A stretch of DNA of 64,000 bases from Powellomyces hirtus (Eukaryota > Chytridiomycota > Chytridiomycetes > Spizellomycetales > Powellomycetaceae): positions 682,001 to 746,000 of the forward strand of contig JAHLKG010000015.1 in assembly GCA_025526995.1 (NCBI GenBank), given 5' to 3'. This document shows positions 23,550 to 33,530 of this stretch, piece after piece. The first letter of the stretch is position 1. Every line of letters begins with the position of its first letter. A program made the position numbers and the translations under genes. Below the pieces are notes generated by a model. It was given only the letters and a program-made list of their open reading frames with translations, was not told the DNA's origin and did not search any database.

Positions 23550-23857
23550 GTTTACAAGGACTAGAAGTGCACAGGCTGCGAGTTGAAGAAGGTTACATTT
23601 GCAATGAGATAGTAGATAGGACATGTACATTTTGAACGAACAAGATCCACCCGATTTTAGATATGCATTGAACCTCGGCCTGAAATCCTGTCAATTCGCG
23701 ACAAACACTTTTTTGCTGACGTACGTGACTGATCCCAAATCTAGCATGTGCTTTATTTTGTTTTGGCGATTTCCGTTCTTTGGCTCGTTCTGACTTTCAG
23801 CGTTCACCATTTCGTTTTTTTCTGACCGCGGGTTCAAGACTCAGGCCCTGGACAAGC

Positions 23858-25051
23858 ATGCCACCAAAACGAAAGACACCTCAGCGCGGCGGCGAAAAGC
23901 CCAGAGATAGAGGCGAAGTCAAGCGACGAAAGATAAAAATACGTCCCACTCAGGACGAGTACATTTCCCCCAACGAGGAATCCGACGACGATGTGGTGCA
24001 GCACAACACCGGGGAGAACGACCTCAAGACGCTGGAAGAAGTAGCGGCCGTGGCGTCGAGTGGCGAAAGCGCTGGCGAGGATGATGAAGAGGATCTTGCG
24101 GGGGACGAGTTTGACATGGATGCCTTGGAAGAGGAGGACGGCGAGGAAGCGAACGATGACGCTGCTGAGGAGGAAGGAGAGGAGGAAGAAGGAACAGCCG
24201 CTGATGGAGGCGTGGATCCTAGCAAAACCAAGGCGTCGAAGCTGGCCAGCGCTATTGGCAAAATTCTGTCTGGAGAGTTGGGAGGGAAGGACGCAAACGT
24301 AAGTGTGATTGGCTCCTCAACAAATCTTTGAGATCCAATTCGACCATGTCCATTTATTTTGTTGTGCTAACCCCATGGGTTTGTTGGAACAGCGGCCAAT
24401 TCTCGCCAAGCAAAAACACCTCGAACGAGCGATCGACAACGAAAAGCTGGAAGCCAAGGCACGGAAAGTCATCTCTGCGGAAAAGAAGCAAAAGGCCGAG
24501 GTTGGACATGCCAAGCTGGACCACACGACAACCGATTATGAGAAGAAGCTGAGAAAGGTTGCGACCCGAGGAGGTAATGGTTCTAGACAGCACATCTCCT
24601 TTCGCTGGCGCTCAGAAATGTACCGAAATACTAAGAACTTCATCGTTTTTTGTGCGCAGTGGTCAAATTGTTCAATGCTATAAGAGTCGCACAGAAAGCA
24701 GCAGAGGAAGTCAAGTCGGAGGGAATACTGAAGAACAGAGACGCTGCGCCCATTTTATCCAAGAATACTTTCCTGGACATGATCAAACCGCCAACGGGAT
24801 CAGAGGACAAATCGGATACAAAGTCCACAGCACAGGTATGCATAGACGTTTGCTGAAGTCCGCTCAAGCGGCTAACTTTTGGAATCGGCTGGTGAGACTG
24901 ATGCATGGTTTGTTTTTCTTATCCCCATTCGAAGCCGGCTGCTGTGGAGGCCGGATCGGGACCATCATGGGCCAAAGAAGATTTCATGATGAAGGCACCC
25001 AAGCATTGGGATGAGGAAGACGACGACGAGGAAGTGGCCGATGTTGTATAG
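23858..25051 (+). CDS. RRP15: Ribosomal RNA-processing protein RRP15-like
   Basis: Nucleolar protein needed for pre-60S rRNA processing. Four exons from the ATG at 23858: a basic start (MPPKRKTPQRG), a long acidic stretch (DDEEDLAGDEFDMD, EEEGEEEEG), then SKLASAIGKILSGELGGKDAN at the first splice. The next exon has RPILAKQKHLERAIDNEKLE and KARKVISAEKKQK. After a second intron comes VVKLFNAIRVAQKAAEEV and ILKNRDAAPILSKNTFLDMI. The last exon has PSWAKEDFMMKAPKHWDEED and ends in acidic residues with stop 25049-25051. The order (acidic N-terminus, coiled basic middle, VVKLFNA block) matches Rrp15. Introns lie near 24301-24392, 24574-24659 and 24836-24933. Confidence 0.85.
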
Positions 25052-25462
25052 TTTGTTTGGCGCTGAGACACACTAGTCGGATGAGGACGTGACCTCAGGG
25101 TTCCTTATTTATGGCAAATCCTTGCCAGGCTCATAAAGAGCGTTTTCTTTGTAAATACAACCTATATAGATGAGCAGCAGGGAGCTCAATCATTGGTTTT
25201 GATAAAAGTATATTTACGCACAGTACTTTTTATGCTGGAAACGACATAGCGTGACATGGATGCGATTTTATCAAGTTTTCGGGATGTAGGTTCTTTTTTG
25301 GAATAAACCCTGAATCATTCATGGTATCCTCCGAAGAGGGAATAGCGCACCCTCAGATATCGCGCATATGCACCTTCCAAGCTGACGTCCCTTTTGCCTC
25401 CGCTTCACATAAAAGTGTTTTACATCCATCAGTGTTACACAACTGGGGAGGCAAAAACAAAG

Positions 25463-25544
25463 TGGGTGCTGTGAGGTTCGAACTCACGCCTCTTGCGAGA
25501 CTACGACCTGAACGTAGCGCCTTAGACCACTCGGCCAAACACCC
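25463..25544 (-). tRNA. tRNA-Leu (anticodon CAG)
   Basis: Complete cloverleaf on the minus strand. Acceptor GGGTGTT pairs with AGCACCC (one G-U), followed by a D-arm with A box TGGCCGAGTGG. The anticodon stem CTACG/CGTAG encloses the loop TTCAGGT (anticodon CAG). A long variable arm (CTCGCAAGAG) is typical of class II tRNAs, and the T-arm is GTGAG-TTCGAAC-CTCAC. No intron. Decodes CTG as leucine by anticodon. Confidence 0.95.
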
Positions 25545-25939
25545 TGATGAAAGTGCAGATATCCGGCTAAAAGAGTTGGCAAACCACCACAGCTCGTGGC
25601 GTTCTCGGAACCATCGGAGCCTTTTGTGACACCTCCCGTGACCTTCCGTGCCGTTTTTCCCTGGAATCCACGAAATCCAGCCGAGCGATGTTCTCAAAAA
25701 GGAAGGCATCGGCGTTCCGGTTAGACAGTTCGGATTTCCGCCTTCGGAGTCGGTTTTCCACTGAAGATGACCACTCCTGTGATGCGTTGTGGAACAACAT
25801 GTCAGAAATGGACGGGACCGTGCGAAAAGGGGAGTTGAACCACCGTCTATAAAAGCTTGAGTGTGCAAGCCATCCCCAGCTCTCCTCAACATAAGCTCCA
25901 CGCTACTTCACGTCTGCTCCCAAATCCCAACACACAGAC
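25545..25939. other. Intergenic region tRNA-Leu to GST
   Basis: No gene supported. Includes the 5' flank of the minus-strand tRNA gene and the presumed promoter of the plus-strand GST gene. Confidence 0.45.
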
Positions 25940-26839
25940 ATGGTTTCTCAGATCAAACTCTATGGCATGCCGGTGCGTTTTACGAATGAGGGCGGACAGC
26001 CTCTTCTTCATAGGAAGAAGGCAATGCGGCCTTCCATATCCCCACCGCTTCTGATTCTCTTCCTCGGGTCCATAGGTTTCGACATGCACCCAAAAGGTTA
26101 TGATGGCGCTGAAAGAAAAGAAACTGGCCTTCGAGTTTATTCCCATCAATGTCTTGAAAATGGAACAGAAGGTAAACCGTTTTTCCAAAATCCGTCATGC
26201 AAACAATGCGTGACAGTAATGTCCCCTCGCTCTTACAGACCCCAGAACATCTCGCTCGCCATCCATTCGGCAAGATTCCGGTTCTGGAAGACGAGGACGG
26301 CGACCTTCACTTTGGTATGGAGCAAGAAGGATGAGACGGCGATGACTTATTCTCCCTCCTCACCTTCTTATTGTTTCACAGAGTCGCTTGCCATTTGCCG
26401 CTACATCGACGCTATGCACCCGACCGTCGGCGCGCGCCTCGTTCCCGCCAATCCCAAACAAGCAGTCACTGTTGATCAGTGGACGTACACTTCGTGTTAC
26501 AACTTTTACCCTTCCGCACAGCAAGTTATCTTCGAGACGGCTATCAAGAAGGCAAAAGGGCTCCCCACCGACATGCAGAACGTTGCGCTGAACAAGGAGA
26601 AGCTGATTCCAACTCTCGATATCTACGAGAAGCACCTCGCGACCCGAGACTTTTTCGCCGGTGACGAGTTCTCCCTGGCCGATCTTGCGCACCTACCGTA
26701 CGCCAACGTCCTTCAGAAGGGAGCGCCCGATTTGATGACGGGCCGACCAGCCTTGAGTGCGTGGTTTGCGCGTTGCTCCAGCCGTCCTGCTTGGCAGGAA
26801 GTCATGCAATTCTCGCAGAGCGCGACCGCTTGCCACTAG
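25940..26839 (+). CDS. Glutathione S-transferase (phi-like class)
   Basis: Cytosolic enzyme conjugating glutathione to electrophiles, or acting as a peroxidase. Four exons. Exon 1 MVSQIKLYGMP splices over a 100-nt-scale intron to VSTCTQKVMMALKEKKLAFE, giving the S/C-containing active-site start (STCT) of phi-type GSTs. Then come TPEHLARHPFGKIPVLEDED (cis-Pro loop, glutathione-binding) and, after a third intron, ESLAICRYID, which supplies the Glu-Ser contact to glutathione. The helical C-terminal domain follows (FFAGDEFSLADLAHLPYANV, the N-capping box and hydrophobic staple), ending TACH. About 215 residues, normal for the family. Confidence 0.93.
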   Translation: MVSQIKLYGMPVRFTNEGGQPLLHRKKAMRPSISPPLLILFLGSIGFDMHPKGYDGAERKETGLRVYSHQCLENGTEGKPFFQNPSCKQCVTVMSPRSYRPQNISLAIHSARFRFWKTRTATFTLVWSKKDETAMTYSPSSPSYCFTESLAICRYIDAMHPTVGARLVPANPKQAVTVDQWTYTSCYNFYPSAQQVIFETAIKKAKGLPTDMQNVALNKEKLIPTLDIYEKHLATRDFFAGDEFSLADLAHLPYANVLQKGAPDLMTGRPALSAWFARCSSRPAWQEVMQFSQSATACH

Positions 26840-27652
26840 ATACATTGACATACATGACAAGAGACTCTCATATACAAATAGAAGCAAGCACCTCTTCTTA
26901 AGAGCCTTATCACAAAATATCCATATGTTTTGCATCATCTCCCTTGGGGAATTAGAATTTGATGGGGCGGAGGAGTGAAAGCACTTTGACAACGTCAGCA
27001 AGGGCGGTCATTTGCAGTATGAAATTAACCTGGAAGGTGCAAACCCGAACTATTTCTTCGAAGCGCCCAATCTCCGGCTTGCATGGGCTCGCTGGGGTGT
27101 GTGTGACAAGTTGATGCCAAACGCTCCGATAGTTCCAAGAAAGCCACTTGAGGCGGCCATCAGCACCGCCACATGAATGCGCCATTGCGGTTATTCTCGT
27201 CGGAAAGCAAAAAATAGTGGCGCCATTTCACGAGAAATGAAAGGAAGAATGTCAAGGTGCTACTGTACATTCCCAATATCAAATGGTTTGCTTCGTCCAC
27301 TTCACTATCGACATTCTACGTATGGGTCTAGTTAGGGCGGGATATTGCTTGAGACTGGATTGCTACCCCTTTGTGAGCGAGGATCTCAGATCACAGGGGA
27401 CTCGGGTGTCGGTGTTGTTGACAGTGAGACAGTGATAGCCAGCTATACTGTCTCCAGTCCAATTGTGGGATCGGAGCCGTGTGTGTGTGTGTGAGAAGGG
27501 TGGTGGTAAACTGCGAGTGCCGAGCGCTTGTTATTCCCAATGGGAAGCCAAGCGACTGATGTGCTCGGCCGTCTTGCAGAATGTGTGGGCTTTCTCATTT
27601 TCAAATGTCTCGCTTCATCGGTCACCAAAAGGTGACCAACAGGAGAGAGTGC
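26840..27652. other. Intergenic region between convergent GST and PSF2 genes
   Basis: Holds the two 3' ends. A short TG dinucleotide run lies near 27479-27493. No coding region supported. Confidence 0.5.
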
Positions 27653-28579
27653 TCAACTCATGGACATCATCCCGCTGGCAGTCGTTTGAGAATCTCCGAC
27701 AGTGCGCTCCGGCTCAAGCATCCTGAGCTCGTTGAACGCTTTCGAAAAGAAGGGCCTGATTTCGTTGATTTCCATGAGGCCCATGTTGTCTACCTAGCGA
27801 CAAACAAATAAAACGAGAGTGCGTTTGTTCTGATGGCACAGCCTCACAAGCCGCAGGGAAGTAAAAGTGCACTCACCTGCAAGTAATGCGGATCCAGCCC
27901 TTGCAGACCCTTTCGGGCTTTGCTTTGCCTAGCCTCCCTCAGATCTTTGAGAAGCGTTCGCACTGTCTCTGCTTGTGGGATGTCGTCGCTAGCACTGAGA
28001 GATCCATGAAGTTGAGCACACCTAGAGATGGCAAAGAAGATCCGGTCCTATGGGCGGCATGTTTTCCTCACCATCCTAACAGCAGATGAGCGATTTCCAT
28101 AAAACGAAATGGCATGGGACTGAACTCTGGATTCGCCGTTTCCTCGTCCAGCTTTGTTTTCAAAAAGTCTGAGATAATTAAAACCGTTGGGGTGCGCTGG
28201 TCAGTCAGTCTATCTCCATCACCGCAGAACATTGAAACTACCACAAAAACACTCACCCACGTCCATCCAATCAGGAGCTTGTATCTGGCATTTGTGCTTT
28301 TGCTTTAGCGTCATCGCCAGCCACAGTGGCACTTCTTGCTTCAATGGCGGGCGAAACGGCCCGTAGGTTCCCTGAACAATGAACAAGACAAAGGGGGGAG
28401 TTATGTCAGCCACTCTGTGGAGGGATCTATGTGCCGGTGGTCAAGCAGTGATTTATTACATTTATGAGTTGTAGTGCATCCATTTTGTGCAACGGGACGA
28501 TGGTTATCATATCGCTCTCGGCGAGGAACTCAACCTCAGTGGGTGCAAAGCCGTTGCGGAGGTTCTTTGGCAGGGCCAT
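27653..28579 (-). CDS. PSF2: GINS complex subunit Psf2
   Basis: Subunit of the four-protein GINS complex that joins Cdc45 and Mcm2-7 in the replicative helicase. Five short exons on the minus strand. ATG at 28579 starts MALPKNLRNGFAPTEVEFLA, with the B-domain start (EVEFLAESDMITIVP). The next exon has YGPFRPPLKQEVPLWLAMTL and QIQAPDWMDV. Then DEETANPEFSPMPFRFMEIA, then SDDIPQAETVRTLLKDLREA, and last VDNMGLMEINEIRPFF with LNELRMLEPE-like ending (FNELRMLEP). Joins were checked in phase at 28460/28371, after WMDV, after LLLG (giving LGCASDDI) and after PHYLQ. About 200 residues, as expected. Starts 210 bp from IFT74 on the other strand. Confidence 0.92.
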
Positions 28580-28789
28580 GTCTCCATGTCTCGTCAGAAA
28601 ACAATGATACTGTGACTTGAGTGGAATGCTTCATCTCTTTCTGTCAAACTCGGTTTCCTGACTAGTATCGCGTAATCTGCTGCTGCGCAGTGGCATAGGC
28701 GCGCGTATTGACAATTGACAGCATGTCAAAGGAGTCGTTCATACTGTTAATTTCCGCTTACTCACACAATACCCAACACACACAACGTC
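28580..28789. promoter_or_regulatory. Divergent promoter PSF2/IFT74
   Basis: Only 210 bp separate the start codons of a replication gene and an intraflagellar transport gene, so the promoters must overlap or abut. No specific element was identified by eye. Confidence 0.5.
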
Positions 28790-31594
28790 ATGTACGGTGA
28801 GTCTAGATTAGCGCATATTGGAAAAAAATAAGTTCTTCTCACTAATGGGCTTTCGCCGTAGGACGACCGCCCACTGGATCTCTCGCCAACCGTCCGAGCA
28901 GTCGAGCCGGCGCAGCATCATGTAAATTCCGTTCCTCTCGACGAACTTTGCGGCCCTTCTCTTTGTACTTCAAGAAGCTGACCAATCTGCATATCTTTTC
29001 CAGCATGGGGACGAGGTGGTGGTGCCGCTCCACCAAGTGAGTAAATTCGATTCTCGCCGGTCAGTGTTGCGCAAACATAACTTCTAAACGCTCTTTTCTC
29101 AGCCGGCACCCGTGCGGGGCCTCCCGGAACCGGACGGCCCAACACAACAATGCGAGGGGGTTTCGGTAAGAACCGTCTAAATCTTTTGCGGTCGCTCTGT
29201 TGGGCAATCCTCCATTGTATCTGATGAATGTGTGTGGATTGAACAGGGTACCAGGTCGTTGATCGACCCATGACACAGCAGGGACTGGGAGGAATGAGAA
29301 CGGGGGCTCAAGGTACAAGGGCGCAAAAGATCGCTTTTGCTTTTAACAGGATTCGGACTTGCACACGCCAAGTGCCGTTGTACTGAAACCACGAATGAAT
29401 GTAATGCAGGGCCAGGGAGAATGATCCAGGACATCACCTACTTCCAAAGCGAACTCCGCCAAAAAATCACCCTCCTCACCACCGAGATCAACAAGCTCAA
29501 CAACGAATACGAGACCATTTCCAAAGAAAACGCCAATTACGCCTCTTTTGAGAAACGCGCTGACGGGCTTGCCGAGGAGCTGCGCGAACTGCAAGGCCGG
29601 CTCGGCGACTTCAACACACTGGTCGACAAGCTGCACACCGACACCGACCTTGAAGACATTGAGCGGCACTACAACCAGATCAAAGCCAAGAATGAGCGCG
29701 ATTCAATTGCCCTTGACGACGTGTTCCAGGAACGCCAGCAGCGCGAAGCCGCCGTGCGCGAGGTCGAGTTGCAGATCGAGCAGGAACAAAGCCGCGCCGA
29801 GGAGCAAGTCAATGCGTTGGACGATGAACGCCGAGCAGTGTACCTTCGACTCCAACAGGAGAACAAGGTGTATGCGCAGGACATTGCAAAGAAGCAGGCG
29901 CAGCTGGATTCGCTTGCGAAGCAGGCCGCAGCACTGCAGCAGGAGCTGAGTCAGGAGCCCGTGAAATTGAGAGCGTTGGCGCTGGGCGAGAAAGTGACAG
30001 AGCTGGTTGCAAAAAAAGCTGAGATGGAGACGCAGATCAAAGCGCTGGAGAGTGAATCAGGTCCGCAAGAAAAAGCCCGGCTGTTGCAGCAGGTACGATA
30101 CCCCTTCTCATCCATCCCATGCTATCCCCAATTTGCACCCAGAAAGCGCAAAAAGGTGACGAACGAAGATTTGACGTTGTGTGTGGTGTTGGTGATGTAG
30201 GTCAAGGAAGCAAATCAGGAGACGTCTGGGATGGAGAGAAAGATTGGAGAGCTCCAGGAGCAAACACAAAAGCTCAAAGAGCAACTCTCCGGGTTAGACA
30301 TCGAGCTGGACTCCAACCAGGGTATGTCTTTGGAAAATCACTCTGGGCGCGGCCCGCACAAGCTCAAACTGAACTCTATCGCTCTCTGGCGCGGCGTATC
30401 CTGCTAGCTGAAAAGAACGCGAAATACGAAGAGCTGCTCAAACGTGACAAGGACATGCAGTCCTTCCTCGATTCGTTCGAGAAACGCAAAACGGCCTCTG
30501 AGGAACGCAACACGGCCATTGAGCAGAAAATCGTCGAGATGCTCGAACGCGTGCGGGTGAGTGATACACTGCGAAACAACAGATTGACTTTTGCCAATTG
30601 CGCAAAAAAACGACCAATATATATTGGACTCGGAGAAGGGTTTCGTGTTGGTTAATAATTCCGTGCTGGCCTTCAGACCCTTGCCAAACCAGAACAACTG
30701 CCATCCCCAGAAGTGTTCCAGGACCTGCAAGGCGATCTAAAATTCAAGGAAAAAGAAATGCGAACATCCGAAACTACCAAGGAAGCTCTGATCCAAGGTT
30801 CGAAGCTGGGTTTCCCATCGTCCCCCTTTCTTGTCCTTCCCACTGTGCCTCCCTCACCGCCTCACTCAGACAAACACGCCGACTCACTGACAATTTTGTG
30901 TACTTCTTCCCAGAACGCGACCGCCGGCTGAGCGACCTCGAAAAAGTCAACCAGCTCGAAGCCAAAATGACCGCCGAACTGACCCACCTGCGGCAAAAGA
31001 TGGCCAAGCTTCGCCAGGACCTTGACAAAGTGTCCGACATCGAGACCGTCAAGAGAGAGGTGGAAGAAACCAAAGAGGTACTGTGCTAAACAAACGGTGT
31101 CATCAAGGGCATGCTTTCAACAGATGGGAGACATTCAGCAGTATTGACATCCATTCGACTTTTTCAATTCACTCCCTCCCCACAGCGGGACGAAAAAGAA
31201 CGTGCACAGCTATTGACGGTCCGCGATACCCTACGGTATCAAGTGCAGCAGAACCTGTCTGCCAAGCACGATGCCAAAAAGGCGTCGTTGCACGAGAACG
31301 AGACGGCTGCACAGCTGGGCACGTTGGAGCAACGGCTGCGCCATATCGAAGGAACCAACTTCCACTTGAAAGAATGTACGTGTGACAGAGCATCCTCGTA
31401 CTCGGACCCTTTCATCGTCCCGCGCGCGCAGAATATTGAAACTTAACCCTCGTGTTTTCCGCGTCGCTCACCCAGATATCAGCACAAAGAACGCCGAAAG
31501 TGACTACAAGGGCGTCGCAAAGCAAGTGACGGCGCTGATGGACGAGGTGAATCAACAGATCATCAGGATGAAATCCGTGCCCCCTGCACGGTGA
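28790..31594 (+). CDS. IFT74: Intraflagellar transport protein IFT74 (IFT-B core)
   Basis: Coiled-coil subunit of IFT-B that pairs with IFT81 to bind and carry tubulin along the flagellar axoneme. ATG at 28790; exon 1 is only seven bases (ATGTACG) and splices to GRPPTGSLANRPSSRAGAAS. Several tiny exons encode the basic, Gly/Arg/Thr-rich N-terminus (GTRPGT-like, NTTMRGGF, GLGGMRTGAQ). From 29410 the long coiled coil begins: GRMIQDITYFQSELRQKI, TEINKLNNEYETISKEN, then many heptads through 30090. Later exons (about 30200-30305, 30402-30555, 30677-30797, 30915-31076, 31187-31377, 31476-31594) continue the coil and end with YISTKNAESDYKGVAKQVTA and a short tail. The conserved N-terminus and the Y(I)xTKxxESDY ending identify it. 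It implies the organism builds a flagellum. Confidence 0.92.
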
Positions 31595-31683
31595 GACAGA
31601 TCTTCATCCAGCTCTGTTGCGCTTCTACATTCACTGCTATATATAAAAAGGATCTATGTGAATCCTGCCACTTGGCGCTTAAG

Positions 31684-33243
31684 CTATTGTTCGGGATGGA
31701 GCTTTTGATACTCTGCTATGATATCCGCTTTGGTCAAGCCTCTGCTCGCGGCAGCGGTAGATGAAGAATCGTCCGCGGTATCGCTTGGATCAGTGGCCTG
31801 GGTGGCCGGATGCTGGTGGGCATCTTCCCACGTTTTCAGAGCGCCCGGTAGATTCTTGGCTCTCAGATCAACCATCACCATGCAGTACACCGCGTGGCGC
31901 AGCACCGGTTTTCCAACGGCTTCGCTGTCCGCCCGCATCGCATCAAAAATTGGCCGCGCAGCCTTTGCGTCGCTCGCTTGAGCATAGGCCGCGAGCAGCG
32001 ACGCGCGGAGCAGCATGAGCTTCTTGCTGCCGGGTTTCGCTGGCAAGCGCTCCTGGGCGAGTTCAAACAACTCCTGAGCACTATCCAGCTTCCCCGCTGT
32101 CCCGAGGATCGAGATCATGCGGCCGTACGTGACGACATTGGGTTGTAGGCCGCGTCTTGTGAGTTGGTCCCAGTACACCGCAGCTGCCTGAGCATCTTTT
32201 TGAGCGACACACATTTTGAGAAGAATGTTGAAGGTATTCACGAGAGCTTTCGGGGCCTTTAATCCTTCGCCAGCCAGGAGCCCCCCGGGCTCTGAGAAGG
32301 TTTGAAAGAACCCTTTGGCCTCAGCGTATGCTCCAGCGGAAACGAGGGCAGAAAGGTAGGCGTTGTCCAATGTCGGTTTCGAAGGTGCTGATGTGTGCTT
32401 CGGCGACGGTCGATTAGAAGCCAGATCCTCCATCGCGTCAGAGTAGATCTGCTTGACCATATCGACCTGATTCAGCCGGCCAAATATTTCCATGGCTTTG
32501 ATACTGGTTTCCAAGTTGCGCTCCACATCCCGGTCCACCATGTCCCGCCACAATTCTGCTCCTCTTTGGAGTTGCGTCGCACCTTGAGACACCGCGTACA
32601 GTTCCAGCAACGCATTGTAGGCCAGCACATCCACAAAAATGCTCTTCTCCCGCATCTCATCGTAGGCGCGCCTCGCCAGTTCCAGGTTTCGCCACTTTGC
32701 GCAGCACTTTATAAGGATTGTCAGCATGCTGGGCGTCGGAGAGTACCCGAACCGTCTCATGTTGGAAATCGCATCGAGCATGACGTTGCGGTAGGTGGAG
32801 GCATTGGTGAGCAGGAGATGAAACAGTTCGTGGTAGTCCTGGTACTTTAATCGAGCGACCAGCTCGTTCTCCTTCAGAATCGTGTATACATAGACGGCAT
32901 CTTCAACCTGCTTGGCCCGGAGAAAGTCGCGGTACAGTTCAATCTTTTCAAACCCGGAAAGGGACCTGATGCGGTCAAGATTGATTCGGACTCGGCGGTG
33001 GCGAGGGATCACTGGCTCCGGATAGTGCACCCGGCCAGGGTCCTTTTCCGGTCGGGGAGCCCTAACATAGGATAGGGGCGGGGTGGTGGAGGGTGCGGGA
33101 GTGTCCTGTTCTTTGTCCTTTCGGGGGAAACGGGGAAAGTAGGAGCGAGGGGTGGACGAGAAGGGTTTTGTTGGCGTAAGGTTGACTCGATGGGCAGCCT
33201 TGCAAGATGTCTTTCCCAGTCCGCTGACGATTGAGCTAGTCAT
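31684..33243 (-). CDS. Mitochondrial pentatricopeptide repeat (PPR) protein
   Basis: Single exon of 519 residues. The N-terminus is Ser/Arg/Lys-rich and lacks acidic residues for the first 40 positions (HRVNLTPTKPFSSTPRSYF), as in a mitochondrial presequence. Several degenerate 35-residue helical hairpins follow, the clearest being NTFNILLKMCVAQKDAQAAA with WDQLTRRGLQPNVVTYGRMI and LAYNALLELYAVS. PPR proteins bind organellar RNA and act in its processing or translation; the target cannot be told from sequence. The gene is divergent from GUF1 with 287 bp between starts, and the pairing with a mitochondrial translation factor fits a mitochondrial role. Confidence 0.85.
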   Translation of the reverse strand: MTSSIVSGLGKTSCKAAHRVNLTPTKPFSSTPRSYFPRFPRKDKEQDTPAPSTTPPLSYVRAPRPEKDPGRVHYPEPVIPRHRRVRINLDRIRSLSGFEKIELYRDFLRAKQVEDAVYVYTILKENELVARLKYQDYHELFHLLLTNASTYRNVMLDAISNMRRFGYSPTPSMLTILIKCCAKWRNLELARRAYDEMREKSIFVDVLAYNALLELYAVSQGATQLQRGAELWRDMVDRDVERNLETSIKAMEIFGRLNQVDMVKQIYSDAMEDLASNRPSPKHTSAPSKPTLDNAYLSALVSAGAYAEAKGFFQTFSEPGGLLAGEGLKAPKALVNTFNILLKMCVAQKDAQAAAVYWDQLTRRGLQPNVVTYGRMISILGTAGKLDSAQELFELAQERLPAKPGSKKLMLLRASLLAAYAQASDAKAARPIFDAMRADSEAVGKPVLRHAVYCMVMVDLRAKNLPGALKTWEDAHQHPATQATDPSDTADDSSSTAAASRGLTKADIIAEYQKLHPEQ

Positions 33244-33530
33244 GGTGAGCGCGATGTTTGGTTATGTCTCCTGTTGACTGACGGATTGCTGTAAACGCAA
33301 CGATCTTGCGAGATTTCGTTTATGTTTGAGAAAAAGTGAAGAAAAAGAAGGATCGGAGGTTCGACAAACACGCGCGACTAAATTCGGTGCTTTATTCTTT
33401 TTCGCTTTTGCAGTAGATAGCATTACTTTCAGCCGGGTCTTTCTTTGCACATAGTCATCAAATTTCTGGGCAACTCCAGCAACCGGGACAGAGGGGCATA
33501 TTCCTGGAGCAAGGTGGAGCGAAGCCGCAC
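33244..33530. promoter_or_regulatory. Divergent promoter PPR gene/GUF1
   Basis: 287 bp between the start codons of two predicted mitochondrial proteins. No defined element was recognised by eye. Confidence 0.5.
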
